From Actinernus sp. WN-2022 (Eukaryota; Cnidaria; Anthozoa; Actiniaria; Actinernidae): a stretch of 64,000 bases of DNA. The notes below the pieces were generated by a model. The model searched no databases, was not told the origin of the DNA, and saw nothing but the letters and a program-made list of their open reading frames with translations. The translations under genes and the position numbers were made by a program. The DNA lies in assembly GCA_030867875.1 (NCBI GenBank), contig JAOWCC010001501.1:22999036-23063035 (forward strand), in the 5' to 3' direction. How positions within the stretch are numbered: the first letter of the stretch is position 1; each line of letters starts with the position of its first letter. Of this stretch, positions 1 through 10,902 are shown in pieces.

Positions 1-1340
1 ATCTTATTTTGGGTGAAGGCACTTCAAGACCAATATTATGAGTCTCTTAAAAACTGTCAGAGATTTAAATTTACCGTAAGTTGGATCAGAGAGTATTGAG
101 ATCAAGTTATTTCGTTCCAGCGAGGATATTGACCTAGCGGAAATGGTACAAGCTGTCGAAGGATTTTACTTATAAACATCCACATCTACTTAACAACAGG
201 AATAGTTATGTGCCAAGGCATGGGCAAAGATTGAGTTTCCTAGATTACAGATGAAAGTAGAGAACTTGATGAACGAAGAAACAGAGGTCACGCGCGACAT
301 GCTTGATAACATGAACATGTACTTCAACACTTTATGTTATACTAAGAAAACAAAACAAATTACAGAGCCTGCAAGTTCACAAGTCAATTAAAAACCCCAA
401 GAGCCTGTAGTTTTGGATCAACATATCCTTGAAACTCCAAAAGCAACATACACATGAGTCAAATTCAAAGCGGAAGAGACGGAATTCTTTAGATTCTTCA
501 CGAGGATAAAAATATTTGTTAGCCCGCAATAAGAACTCTCTCGCTGCTTTAACACCTTGATTTATAACATGGAGGCTGACCTAACTGATATGCGTAATGA
601 ATTCTTACTCTCGTCACATCAAAACACGAATCAAGAAACCAAACTCAGTCATTTGGAAGACAAATTAGTGCAGCAAGATAATATATACAAGACCTAAATC
701 AAGATATCGATGCTGTCATCTCGAATATATTATTGACCTAGAAGTTGAAAATGGCGAGTTGAAAGCGGATATAATAAAGCTGATATTTTAAAAACAAAAT
801 CAAGAATACAAAAAAGAAGACAATGTTCCGAGACAACCCAACCTACTGAAGCTTATCAGTTTGTTCAAGAGCCATCTTTCTTACATGACAACCCGATCCC
901 TATTCATCAGAATACATTTTCTGTGCTAAATGACGAGAGTTTACAATCACCTGACCGACAACCCACTACTAAAGAAAGGAACCATGAAGTACGGTAGTAC
1001 GGTTAATTCTCGGGTTCAAAACAATGAATATATGCCTGCTCAAATGCAGTGTGTTAAATGAATAAGTAGTGTTTAAATTAAAAGGTCAACATACGAGAAA
1101 ACAAAAATATTAAATTACATAATTTATATACTAGTGGAGCAGAGAATGAAAGTCACCGCGCTACCGGCCACTCCTAAAGACTGCTAAATTCAGCTAATAA
1201 TTCTTCCCTTTGGTTATTACTAAGAGGATTTCAAATGAAAGTGTATTTCATCTTCAATCTAATGTGGCCCGAGTGAAAGCCCAGATGGGCTCTTGTTAAC
1301 ATTAACATACCAATACATTTATAGTGTGTGTGTGCATGTG
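1..1340. other. AT-rich stretch without a recognisable gene
   Basis: No intact gene is seen. Short plus-strand open pieces between about 560 and 900 read as hydrophilic, coiled-coil-like sequence broken by stops, which suggests decayed coding DNA, but no family is recognisable. Around 1250-1330 there is a sequence that looks like part of a dispersed repeat. Confidence 0.4.
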
Positions 1341-1406
1341 GTTAAACATACACAATATTCGTAAGTATACATAGTACAATAATTAATGTAGCACTGATCG
1401 ACTTAC

Positions 1407-1830
1407 TTTGGCACGCCTGTTGCACGGGAAATAGTACATAAAAAACCATGGTCAACTGCCATGAAACAGGTCCGCTCTCTTTTTTGCAGTATTCGATGCC
1501 TATGATGTTACTTATAGCAACGAACACGTTAATAAACCACGAAACCATCGCCAGCTTAAACGACGCTCCCGCCTCCAGCACTCTTAAACCCCCAACCAAA
1601 TCAACAGTGTGGGAATGATGAATGATCAGATGATGGAAAAGAATCGTTGTGGGTACCATGGTACAGCAGGCGATCAAGGTGGCGGACAAGAACTTCTTCT
1701 CAATTGTACCGGAGTTGTCGAGCTCCTCTTTGTGCAAAATAACAACGACAAACAGGATGAAACTGATGGAAAGTTGAAGAGAGAAGAAAAGCTGCAGGCA
1801 GCCGAATGCTAACTTGGAAGAGTACTTCAT
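1407..1830 (-). CDS. First exon of an unrecognised multi-pass membrane protein
   Basis: The minus-strand reading frame opens with ATG at 1830 and encodes about 141 residues before a strong splice donor (AAA|GTAAGT, intron starting at 1406). Four hydrophobic segments are visible at roughly residues 8-28, 46-66, 88-112 and 122-140, joined by short loops including a histidine-rich stretch (LFHHLIIHHSH). This looks like a four-pass membrane protein or the N-terminal part of a longer one. The frame also stays open past the donor to 1342, so an unspliced 162-residue form is possible. I do not recognise the family. Any further exons would lie to the left, mostly outside the window. Confidence 0.5.
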
Positions 1831-2880
1831 CTCGCTAGCTCAACTTTAAAACCAGTAAACAGTATAAATCGACACAGCCGGAATTTGCGTTTTCCGAGAA
1901 AAACAGACCGGAAACTTGAACATTTCTTAGAAAACATAACTAATTGTTGGAAATAAAGCTGTCTGTACGTGACCTCCCCGGACCACATGGCTCGGTCTTT
2001 AACCAGATGAAGGGATCCGTTCTTCTAGAGTACAAAATCAGTAGCCCGGAATTAGCCAGTGTCTACAGCCGCTGCTTCACCCTCAAACAGCTCGGATCGC
2101 TCGATTTGACGCATGTGGGTTACCTGTGGTTCCTTTGCCGCGCGAGCATGGTTGTAAATTTATCGTAGTCTGTACATTTGCAGCCTAAATTTGGCTGTAA
2201 AATGAACCTAATATGTAGCTTAGTTATTATTCTGTAGTCTGCATTAGTTTCGAGACACCGGAGAATGTTTTAAGCGAGATTTAAGCGTTTGAGTTCACCG
2301 ATACCTGGTTTTGTTCGTTTACCACAGGGAGCCCAGGCTCACAACATGAGGAAAATATAAGGATTTGTATCCGAATCAAATTAAAAAATCAAACTTTATT
2401 TATACACGGAAAAATCCTGACAGACTATATCTGATTTCCACAGAAGCCGTGTTATCTATACTAAGCTAATTATGCTCCTAAAAACCTACATCGAATTCAA
2501 ACTTATATATAATATTAATATACATAAAAACATATATATACGAAGTCCAAGGACTACGGCAAAGCCGACACAACGTAGGATTTTATATTGAATGTTACAG
2601 TATTTCGGCTGGCCAAACCAGCCTTCTCCATGTACTAGATGTTACAACTGAAGAGCTCAAGGAGATCTATAAATGACGGGAAGTGACGTAGACTAAAACT
2701 TGAAGTAGCAAAATAGTATATAAAAACATGCACAGGATACCCGGAAGCCCGTCGTCAAAGCTGGACCATCAGGCCTAGGGGATACCTGTGGTAGCGCTAT
2801 TTACAGTTCCGATGATGATTTCGATGAAAACTGTAATATCACTATAAACCGCAAACACGAAAATCTTTCTAAATAAGGGA
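1831..2880. other. Intergenic, no convincing gene
   Basis: A 74-codon plus-strand frame at 1944-2168 has no recognisable family and is not called. Near 2600-2640 the text resembles the inverted 'ggctgg...ccagcc' motif often seen at the 3' side of Penelope-like or LINE repeats, but there is no coding support. Otherwise AT-rich. Confidence 0.35.
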
Positions 2881-3400
2881 AGGTACGTTTTATTTATTTC
2901 TATTTATTTATTAACTTTACAACTAGTATTTAGCACATTACTGACAATCACAAACAAACCGCACTACAAAAATATAGACATAAAAACAATTTACAGTACA
3001 AGCTTGCCAACTAGTTGACGGATAGAACAGGACAAGAGTCCCAGATAAAGTTCATCCTATAACCTAATTACAAACACTAAGAAAAATACAAGGACGATTA
3101 AAATGGGCTTTGAATATGCCGATTATGAGCAGCAAGTCGTATTGTAGCTGCGGCATTTTGAACAATACGTTTTCCAAGTCCTTGGGCGGTCCACGTCAAA
3201 AGTGCTGTCACGTTTAGCGAAGTAGTACGCATACATGTTAGATTTAAAGGTTTGTAGCACTGAACAATTGCGGATGTAAGACGGTAGGCCATTCCAAAGG
3301 AAAACTATATACGGTTGAAGTATGAGTTCCTAAATAGAGAAGTCTTACAAGGTTAGGGCCTGGCTGAAGCAAGTTAGCTAATTAATGACGATCGAAGTGA
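2881..3400 (-). repeat. Probable 3' part of a retroelement, unclassified
   Basis: The segment starts with a TTTATT-rich tract (2888-2915) that on the minus strand would be a terminal simple A/T tail. The minus-strand frame at 3098-3292 is short and unplaced. The layout (short open frame, then UTR, then A-rich tail) is what a LINE 3' end looks like, but I see no diagnostic motif. Confidence 0.25.
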
Positions 3401-3554
3401 CCTCGCACTAGAGGAAATAGAAACAAAGCGAGAGATGTCGAGCTCAACCAGACCAGATCTACATTTGTATACGTAGAAGAACAGGGTGGTGCATACTCCC
3501 CCCCTCCATATTAAATGTACCTTCCCCAAGCTGTCGTCACAAGCCGTAGAATTG

Positions 3555-3690
3555 CTGGCTTTTACTTGACGTCAAAGCCGCCATGTTGGTGCCCTTAAAC
3601 AATAGATTCCTCGTTAGCTTCTTTTGTTGGGGCACCAACATGGCCGCCATGCCCTTTGTCATTTGAATCTCTGGGGATTGAGTGAGACCA
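3555..3690. repeat. Dispersed repeat with GCCGCCAT motifs, copy 1
   Basis: The block 'gccgccatgttggtgcc...caacatggccgccat...gaatctctggggattg' recurs at 45765-45895 with the same order of motifs, including the terminal 'gaatctctggggattg'. Both copies carry two inward-facing CCGCCAT/ATGGCGG motifs about 70 bp apart, so the unit is partly palindromic. Confidence 0.6.
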
Positions 3691-4474
3691 ATCACCTAAG
3701 AGAGAACATATCTCCGTACATTATAATAGTCTGCGCCAATCGAATTTTGGCTCAGTGGACATCACGATGCTATTTTCAGATTCGGTCGATGGTGCGAAAC
3801 AAACTATATGGAGTTTCAAAACTGGCTCTGAATTCTGCGTTGCTTCCTAAATTTACTACCAGGCAGGGGGTTGCAAAAAGGATGGTGCAAACTTAATGAT
3901 TTTCCGGCCCAGGGTTGAGAATCTTACAAGTCAAAGTCCCCTGGGTCACGTTTCAGAAAATTGCTCATGTAAGATCACAGCCTTACGAATTCCCCCTCCC
4001 CTTTCTTGGAACTTCAAACAAAGTGAAGCATTTTTCCCTACCCAGGGTCGAAACATACATTCGATCCTCTTGTATTCCCCAACATATCCGCCTGGTCGAC
4101 CCCAGGGGGAAGCCGCTAGCTCTGATAAGTCCTATGCGGCAAAAGTAGCACAGGTATCCCACACACACCTGATAGCGGAGCTAGGGCTAACAGGCACGGC
4201 GGAAGCAAATTAACATTGGGGGCTGACCAACGGGACCGATGAGTCGAGCCTAACCTCCGCAAAGTTTTTTGAGATTTGATTCTCTGAGATGCCACTTCCT
4301 GCGTTATTGAGGCTGAAAATCAACTCGCTTCTTAAACTAAATCGGCATATGTATGCTAACGCCCCACCAGCTCTCCCTGTTCCGCGTCGCCGTACGTGCC
4401 GGCGTAAAAAGATCAAAGCTGAAGATAATAATAACCCACGACACCATTCCAAAAAGGCAAGCAGTAAGTAAGTA

Positions 4475-4606
4475 AGTAACTTTATTTAAGTGTCAAATGT
4501 ATTTAGCTTTGCAACTAATTGGGGACACTAGTCCTACGATTTTACGTCCTTATCCGAGAAGACGTGAAGGTCTAACCATTTGCAGTTGTTTCACAAAGGC
4601 AGCACC

Positions 4607-4645
<39 letters not shown>

Positions 4646-4712
4646 CCGGGGCTTGAACCCGCGCCCTCCCGCTCAACAGACCGGAGCTCAACCACTGAGC
4701 TAACCGGTACAA
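4475..4712 (-). mobile_element. tRNA-derived SINE
   Basis: Read on the minus strand, the element begins near 4712 with a tRNA-like head. An A box (TAGCTCAGTGGTTGAGC, about 4686-4702) is followed by a B box (GGTTCAAGCCC, 4649-4659). A non-tRNA body follows, and it ends in a TTACTTACTTACTTACT-type simple-repeat tail near 4465-4490, a tail typical of SINEs mobilised by a partner LINE. This is an internal Pol III promoter, not a functional tRNA: the rest of the cloverleaf is not preserved. Confidence 0.75.
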
Positions 4713-4984
4713 AATTACTAGTGATCCACCATCTCTCTTTCTTTCTTTGGTTGCAAAAATGGCGATTTCCTAAAAACAGAATGTAGTTTAGTTTGAATGC
4801 TTTCACGTTAAAGAGTACACCAAGAGTAATGAGACTGAGACCATAATGTAAAATGGTGACATTGAGATATAAATTTACAGAGGTTTCAGTATGGCCAGGA
4901 CTAAATGTCCTGGTTTTCAAGATTTTTCTAGTATTTTTGAAAAAGCTAATATCTTTACAGCAATAGACCCATAGCATAAATAGC

Positions 4985-5053
4985 ATCCAATTTAAACAGG
5001 TATTGTCATCCAATTTAAACAGGTATTGTCATCCAATTTAAACAGGTATTGTC
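4985..5053. repeat. Tandem repeat, 3 x 23 bp
   Basis: Three exact head-to-tail copies of a 23-bp unit beginning 'atccaatttaaacaggt', at 4985-5007, 5008-5030 and 5031-5053. Confidence 0.95.
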
Positions 5054-5203
5054 CTGGAGACTTCAGCCTCGTGTTCACGTTGCTACACAAAAGCGTTTTC
5101 ACATGAAGATGAGACTGAAGATTCCTAAACAATGGTTATTAAAATTGGATGCCATTTATGCAGTTGGTCTATGTAAATCCACGCTATCAAACTTCTCACT
5201 ATT

Positions 5204-5810
5204 TCAAAATATGGTATGTGCATGTTCTAAGCTTACCAATATTTTGCAAACGTCAATCAAGATGGTGGCGATGGCGACAAGTGACAACAATAAGTTAGTT
5301 TTTGTGCAAGGTTCGCATCTCACTCTTCTATTTTCACAAACCCATAGATTGAGCTGCCTGTGAGTGTGGTTGGACCAATGTAGTAATACGTTAAAAAGAA
5401 CAAAGGGTCTGATACGTTTTATAGCTCCAATGCCGGAGGCAATTTTCTTAGACGTAATTTCAATGTGTTTTCCCACGACAGGTTTCATCAATATGCACGC
5501 CAAGTGATTTGGCCGTTTTGACTTCCTTGATTGCAATATTATTTATATATAGAAGATATGACGGTTTGTCTTGTTTTTGTCTTGAACTAATAAGCATGAA
5601 CTCTGTCTTACTAATATTCAATGTCAGCTTGTTAGCATTAATGAGCCATTCATGAATATATGCTCTAGATCAGATACAATGTTGTTGTTTAAAACATCAT
5701 TACTTGAGAAGGGTTAGACTGGTATCGTCAGCATACATTCTTGGTGTAGAGTTTAAAACGCAGTATTAAAGGGAGATCATTGATGAATCAGTAATAAAAA
5801 CATCTTGAAA
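5204..5810 (-). pseudogene. LINE reverse transcriptase remnant
   Basis: On the minus strand the RT active-site block reads MYADDTS (near 5725). It is followed after a frame break by a block typical of CR1/Jockey-like RTs, with 'KIASGIGAIKRIRPFV' in the 5204-5536 frame, corresponding to the thumb-region consensus K(I/L)xSxIGAIKRIR. Stops and frameshifts break the reading, so this is a dead fragment. The 5' part of the RT and the endonuclease are absent. Confidence 0.75.
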
Positions 5811-6099
5811 ATAGTCTTGAAAAGTATTTGAATTTTAGAGAGAGACCTTGAAAAGTCCTTGAAAACTGAATGTCTGCTTAATATTCTGTATGAATATCAA
5901 TGACTCTACTGAGCATGAGGGGATCAGATATGGGCAAGGCAAGTTATTTCATTTTTCCGGTTACTAATTACTGGCTCCCTCATTGTCGCTGTTGGGGCAT
6001 AAGTAACCAGTGCAAACTTGTTTAACGCTATCGACACTAGGTTATATGGGAGGGAGCCGGGGTGGTGCAACTGATATTAAAACGCCTGTCTGTCACCAC

Positions 6100-6300
6100 A
6101 TAGATGTAACCCTCCTTTAAAGTGCTGCGAGATGTGACTTGAGTTTGTTGGTATCTCGTCCTTGCTCCGAGGGTTTTTCTCCGGGCTCTCCGGTTTTCCT
6201 ACCTCCACAAAACTGAGCCAAAACATTAAATTCCAATTCCACCTTAAAATTCAGTGTTTATATATATTGTATTTGTGTGGCCCGTAAAACAAAATATAAT
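6100..6300. repeat. Probable dispersed SINE-like repeat
   Basis: The segment with 'tccgagggtttttctccggg' followed by 'ctctccggttttcct' and an A/T-rich tail has the texture of a dispersed repeat common in cnidarian genomes. No second copy is present in this window, so this rests on general recognition only. Confidence 0.3.
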
Positions 6301-7052
6301 CAGTAGATAGTCTGAATAGTCAATATGGAATAAAACAAACCACTGGCATTGGTGTCTAATTGCCTACTACATATCTATTTAACTGTTTCCTCGGTGAATG
6401 CGGGTTGTATCCGAGCAGAGTTTCTGTTAGTACTGTGTTTGATTCTTTCCTCATCCTTTCCTCACCGTCTCAACAGACGATACGATCAGATGTTTTCCCG
6501 GTGCTGTGGGAAGGCTAGAAGGATTAAAGCCTTGTCTGACGGCTGTTCCTTGATTCAACGAACTGAAGAACAGCTGCTTGACCCATTGTGTTCACGCATT
6601 TAATGCAAATTATAAAACTGAATAACAAATGAACTGGGTCGTTAAAAACACACTGAATGCGTGCTGTCGACGCTCGCGATCCCTCACTACATTTCAATGT
6701 ACTGCAGCGACCTCGTATAAACATATACACTATTCGTTCAGCGGATTATAACTTAAGAAGTCAAAACATTTATTTATCAATAATTAAGCAACTAAAGAGT
6801 TTCGACGAAGTGTCGATTGCAAATTCAGGCAATTTATTTACTTGTGCACCAATATCACACGGCTCTAGCTAGGAGTCTACAATTAAACTACAATTTCATA
6901 TACTATACTGCTTGCAGCACTTCACTTTTGTTAGAAACCTCTAGTTTCTGTATATATTTTCATTATCGTGTCATTTCCTGCCGCTTGATGGCGGAGCTAT
7001 ATACAAATAGAAAATCAATAGGGGAAAAAAGAAAAACAAAAAGGTAACCCAT

Positions 7053-7320
7053 GCAAGTCAACACAAGTTTACGCTCCCCGTGCCTTACTAGCTGCGTGCG
7101 TTAGATAGCCTCGCAAATCAATGCAAGCTTCACTTGCATGGACCTGCCACTTTGATCGAGCTCAAATTCGCACGCAAGTCAACACAAGTTTACGCTCCCC
7201 GTGCCTTACTAGCTGCTTGCGTTAGATAGCCTCGCAAATCAATGCAAGCTTCACTTGCATGGACCTGCCACTTTGATCGAGCTCAAATTCGCCCGCCAGT
7301 CGACGCAAGTTTTCCACCGT
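7053..7320. repeat. 121-bp tandem repeat, two full copies plus a partial third
   Basis: Copies start at 7053 and 7174 with 'gcaagtcaacacaagttt'. They are almost identical over 121 bp. A third, diverged start is seen at 7295 ('gccagtcgacgcaagtt'). Related short motifs occur at 7335 and, inverted, at 7444-7460. Confidence 0.9.
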
Positions 7321-7477
7321 TTCGCCACCCAACGCAAGTTGACTTCAAGTCGAACGTGGTAACGAAATGCATGTATTAATGATATTTATGGGGGATTTCA
7401 AGTAAACAGTATAGAAGTGCATGGCTTTTTACGGCTAAAGTGGCGTTGACTTGTGTCGCCTTGCGATTCTAAACAGG

Positions 7478-7560
7478 CGCGAGATGGCGAGTCGTCTAAC
7501 TGCCCCTGCGGAAACTCGAAGGTCGTCGGTTCGATTACGGATCGGACTGATCTTTTCTAA
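7478..7560 (+). repeat. Degenerate tRNA-like SINE head
   Basis: The string around 7487-7505 (TGGCGAGTCGTCTAACTGC) resembles a Pol III A box, and 7528-7540 (GGTTCGATTACGG) a B box. The spacing of about 40 bp fits a tRNA-like head. No tail or second copy could be defined. Confidence 0.4.
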
Positions 7561-7802
7561 CGTTTTGCTACTCTAAAATTGTTTTTCTTCCGTATTCTTA
7601 TATATTTTATTCAATAACAGTTGCATAATTAATCAATAGGAGGTAAAACGGTAAGTATCATCATCGAAGGTAGTACAGACTGTTCAAAACATGATGCTAT
7701 AATTTTAAATATAGCATTATGTTTATAAAATTAAACGAAACTTACATGGAAGTTGAAGTTTGATTGGGATTCTATCAGTCATCTACAGAGCAGAGATTAC
7801 AC

Positions 7803-7948
7803 CAATCTCGTACCCAGACCCCATTTGTTTCTTACTGCGCATGCTTGACGAAAAAATAGGGCTCTGGAAGAATCCCAATCTCGTACCCAGATCCCATTTG
7901 TTTCTTACTGCGCATGCTCGACGAAAAAATAGGGCTCTGGAAGAATCC
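7803..7948. repeat. 73-bp tandem duplication inside the fold-back arm
   Basis: Two copies (7803-7875, 7876-7948) of a unit running 'caatctcgtacccaga' to 'ggctctggaagaatcc'. Inverted single copies lie at 8829-8907 and 9807-9890. The core 'tctcgtacccag' also occurs at 48828 and, inverted, near 53308. Confidence 0.9.
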
Positions 7949-8577
7949 GATTTTTGTGTATTCTGATTGGCTGTTCTGAACAATGCAATTTCACCGGAAG
8001 TCAAACATAGCCTTTTGGGGGTTGGACAAAGGCATTGGAAATTGGGGGAAATCTAAACGCTAAAAACCGTTGGATTTTACCTAAGTGGATGCCGCTAAAA
8101 ATCTTCAGGATTCTTAGATATTTGTTTGCATCTATCGGGAGTTCAAATCACTTCACGGCCAACACACATCGCACACAGCACATGAATTCTAAGAATCCAA
8201 CTGGATATAGCCGAGGGATTTACCGTAACAGATAGGTAATATTACACATTCCCATATTAACAACAATGTTCGTAAGTGTTCTATAGGCAGAAGTGGCATT
8301 TTCCGATCTCATAAACTTGTGAACAGGCGCTGATCGCTTAAATATAAGCGTTCGTATGGGAATGCAACGAACCCCAGCCTTCGAGGAGCTAAAATCCGAG
8401 ACTCGTAAGTAAAAATGCTTTGACTTGCTTCTACGGTGTATTCAGTTGCTGTTTGGGTGGTCATCGGGCTCAGGTAAGGCGATTTCAGCGAGTTTCGATC
8501 CACATGAATCCTCGATCTTGTGTACTGGAATCTGTGATGTCTGATCATGAATCCCCGTACGATATTAAAGAAACACG

Positions 8578-8711
8578 AGCCTGATGCATGAAAATAAAGC
8601 CTTAAAATCCAAACTAAAAACGGTAGAAGATGAAAGAGACTCCCTAAGGCTTGCCCTGACACTAGCAAGCAAAATATCACTATCAAAATACCGGGCGAAC
8701 TTCCAAATCTA
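8578..8711 (+). pseudogene. Coiled-coil protein fragment, left arm copy
   Basis: The plus-strand frame begins MHENKALKSKLKT and continues as a charged heptad-like stretch (EDERDSLRLAL) for about 43 codons to a stop. The right arm encodes the same segment on the minus strand (8976-9164). Upstream the frame is open only to 'NTSL' before stops. I do not recognise the parent protein; it may be the coiled-coil part of a transposon-encoded protein. Confidence 0.45.
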
Positions 8712-8975
8712 AACCAAAACATAGGTCTGAGGCGTTGAGCGAGAATCGAACCCGAAGAAACGACTTCTCAGGTGACGTAATGATAAGCATGCACAGAGTT
8801 GCCGGAAGTCCGTGATTCGCGGACTTCCGGAATCGGATTCTTCCAGAGCCCTATTTTTTCGTCGAGCATGCGCAGTAAGAAACAAATGGGATCTGGGTAC
8901 GAGATTGGAAGAATCCGATTCCGGAAGTCCGCGAATCACGGACTTCCGTTGATTCTGCGCATGCTTATCATTACG

Positions 8976-9164
8976 CTACCCTGAGAAGTCCGCGTTTCTT
9001 CGGGTTCGATTCTCGCTCAGCGCCTCAGGCCAGGTTTTGGTTTGGAAGTTCTCCCGGTATTTTGATAGCGATCTTTTGCTAACTAGTGTCAGGGCAAGCC
9101 TTAGGGAGTCTCTTTCATCTTCTGCCGTTTTTAGTTTGGATTTTAAGGCTTTATTTTCATGCAT
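8976..9164 (-). pseudogene. Coiled-coil protein fragment, right arm copy
   Basis: A 62-codon minus-strand frame begins MHENKALKSKLKTAEDERD and then continues with SLSKYRENFQ. It is the mirror copy of the left-arm fragment, with a few substitutions, and runs 15-20 codons further because the stop after NFQ in the left arm is absent here. Family unknown. Confidence 0.45.
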
Positions 9165-9880
9165 CAGGCTCGTGTTTCTTTAAATTATATCATACGGTGG
9201 ATTCATGATCAGACATCACAGATTCCAGTACACAAGAGGATTCATGGAGATCGAAAACTCGCTGAAATCGCCTTAACTGAGCCCGATGACCACACAAACA
9301 GCAACTGAATACACCGTAGAAGCAAGTCATTTTGACTTATGAGTCTCGTATTTTAGCTCCTTGAAGGCTGGAGTTCGTTGCATTCCAATACAAATGTTTA
9401 TATTTAAGCGATCAGCGCCTGTCGGCACAAGTTTTAAATGAGATCGGAAAATGCCACTTCTGCCTATAGAGCACTTACGAACATTGTTGTTAATATGAGA
9501 ATGTGTAGTATTACCTATCTGTTACGATAAGTCCCTCGGCTATATCCAGTTCGGTTCGATTTTCGAATTCTGAGAATTCATGTACTGTGTGCGATGTGTG
9601 TTGGCCGTGAAGTGATATGAACTCCCTATAGGATGCAAGCAAATATCTAAGAATCCCAGAAGATTTTTAGCGGCACCATTTAGGTAAAATCCAACGGTTT
9701 TTAGTGTTTAGATTACTCCAATTTCCAATGCATTTGTCCAACCCCCAAAAGGCCATGTTTGACTTCCGGTGAAATTGCATTAACAGCCAATCAGAATACA
9801 CAAAAATCGGATTCTTCCAGAGCCCTATTTTTTCGTCGAGCATGCGCAGTAAGAAACAAATGGGGTCTGGGTACGAGATT

Positions 9881-9920
9881 GAGATTACACGAGATACTAC
9901 GCATGCGCAAGGCTGATCAT
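9881..9920. repeat. Extra copy of the DIRS end-adjacent sequence
   Basis: The 40 bp starting GAGATTACACGAGATACTAC match the inverted sequence at about 18131-18170, at and just inside the right end of the DIRS element, at 38 of 40 positions. It lies just outside the called left end of that element, inside the right arm of the fold-back. Confidence 0.7.
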
Positions 9921-10075
9921 ATTTAAAAACAAGAGTGGCCACATGAGGCCTGAATATGACTGTGCAGTTGCAAAAAACTGCAGGAAGGAATATATGGGCG
10001 GGCGTGCAATCTCTGCTCTGTTGATGACTGATAGAATTCCAGTCAAACTTCAACTTCGTTTAATTTTAAAATTCT

Positions 10076-10107
10076 ATCAGTCATCTATCGCAGAGATTCC
10101 ACGAGAT
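10076..10107 (+). repeat. DIRS left inverted terminal repeat
   Basis: ATCAGTCATCTATCGCAGAG and the following 12 bases form the left terminal repeat. Only one base differs from the inverted right copy at 18157-18188. Confidence 0.85.
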
Positions 10108-10364
10108 TTTAAAGTCATGTGGTCACTCTGACACACAAGATATAACAACAACATCACTTTTATTAGCTGAATCAATACAGGTGCAAGGAAGGGTCCATAA
10201 CCAATGGCTACTGTAAACGTAGCAAGATCACAATAATGTGGAGATAAGGCACGAGTTATATACATGTAGATTACAGTACGGCAGATAGGATTGCATGTCC
10301 AAAGCTGTCACATGACCTCTGTGGTTCTATGGGTTTGCAGTAGAACCGGTTAAATACACAGTCA

Positions 10365-10772
10365 CTATTCCAACTGGCTGATTTCATAATTGATGCCAGA
10401 GAGACCTTGCATCTCCTTGCAGCTCCTTGACTTACTTGTCGATGCTGCTCGGGTACTGTGGGGTTTGAAGACAGACGTTTCAATACCAGCCTGCTGCATA
10501 ACTGTCTTTATCCACCTGGAGATCGAGTCCTTTGATACTCTGTGGTGTGGTCTAGTAAAACTAATAAACAGTTGATCTTCCTCACCCCTAAGCGGTGAGG
10601 TGCGCCTTATGTATTCGTCAAGAACAGAAGCCACACACAAGCTGTTATCTGCAGGAAATCTGGGTAGGCTCAGGACCGGTTGTTGTTTTCCTGGGGCAGA
10701 CTGCTTTACAAGCTGTTCAATGTGGAAAACATATGACATGGTGGTGTCTATGTGCATGTTCTTTAAATTCAT
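10365..10772 (-). pseudogene. DIRS tyrosine recombinase, C-terminal catalytic part
   Basis: The frame reads SPLRGEEDQLFISFTRPH, then a segment with KDSISRWIKTVMQQAG, then FKPHSTRAASTSK. HSTR is the HxxR motif of tyrosine recombinases (DNA strand cleavage and rejoining during integration of a circular cDNA). The final tyrosine region after RSCKEM is not clearly preserved. The upstream half of the enzyme is separated from this part by the palindrome at 10731-10886. Confidence 0.8.
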
Positions 10773-10886
10773 GCAGTGAAGTGTTTGGCAGCGTTGCCCT
10801 GTGACTAGCTAGTCACAGGGCAACGCTGCCAAACACTTCACTGCATGAATTTAAAGAACATGCACATAGACACCACCATGTCATAT
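10731..10886. repeat. Perfect 156-bp palindrome
   Basis: The 78 bases at 10731-10808 are the exact reverse complement of 10809-10886 with no loop; the centre is GTGACTAG|CTAGTCAC. It lies within the recombinase gene and mirrors part of its coding sequence (the region encoding NLKNMHIDTTMSY). Confidence 0.97.
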
Positions 10887-10902
10887 AGAGCGCATAACAT
10901 AA

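Larger units (their letters stand above)
7745..10060. mobile_element. 2.3-kb fold-back element with ~1.05-kb inverted arms
   Basis: The left arm (about 7745-8818) and right arm (about 8935-10060) are inverted copies of each other over essentially their whole length. Examples are 7765-7795 against 10012-10045, 8040-8120 against 9660-9730, 8281-8320 against 9430-9470, and 8580-8760 against 9000-9180. The centre (8818-8935) is itself a hairpin (CCGGAAGTCCGTGATTCGCG). Arm ends carry ATCAGTCATCTAC/AACAGAGCAGAGATT, resembling the terminal repeat of the neighbouring DIRS element. The arms differ by scattered substitutions and small indels, so the duplication is not recent. Confidence 0.8.

Noticed and set aside
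4640..4712. Functional tRNA gene
   Set aside because: Only the A and B boxes are kept; cloverleaf pairing is lost and a SINE body and tail follow.
7045..7320. CRISPR-like array
   Set aside because: Only two adjacent 121-bp repeats without spacers; the window is eukaryotic.
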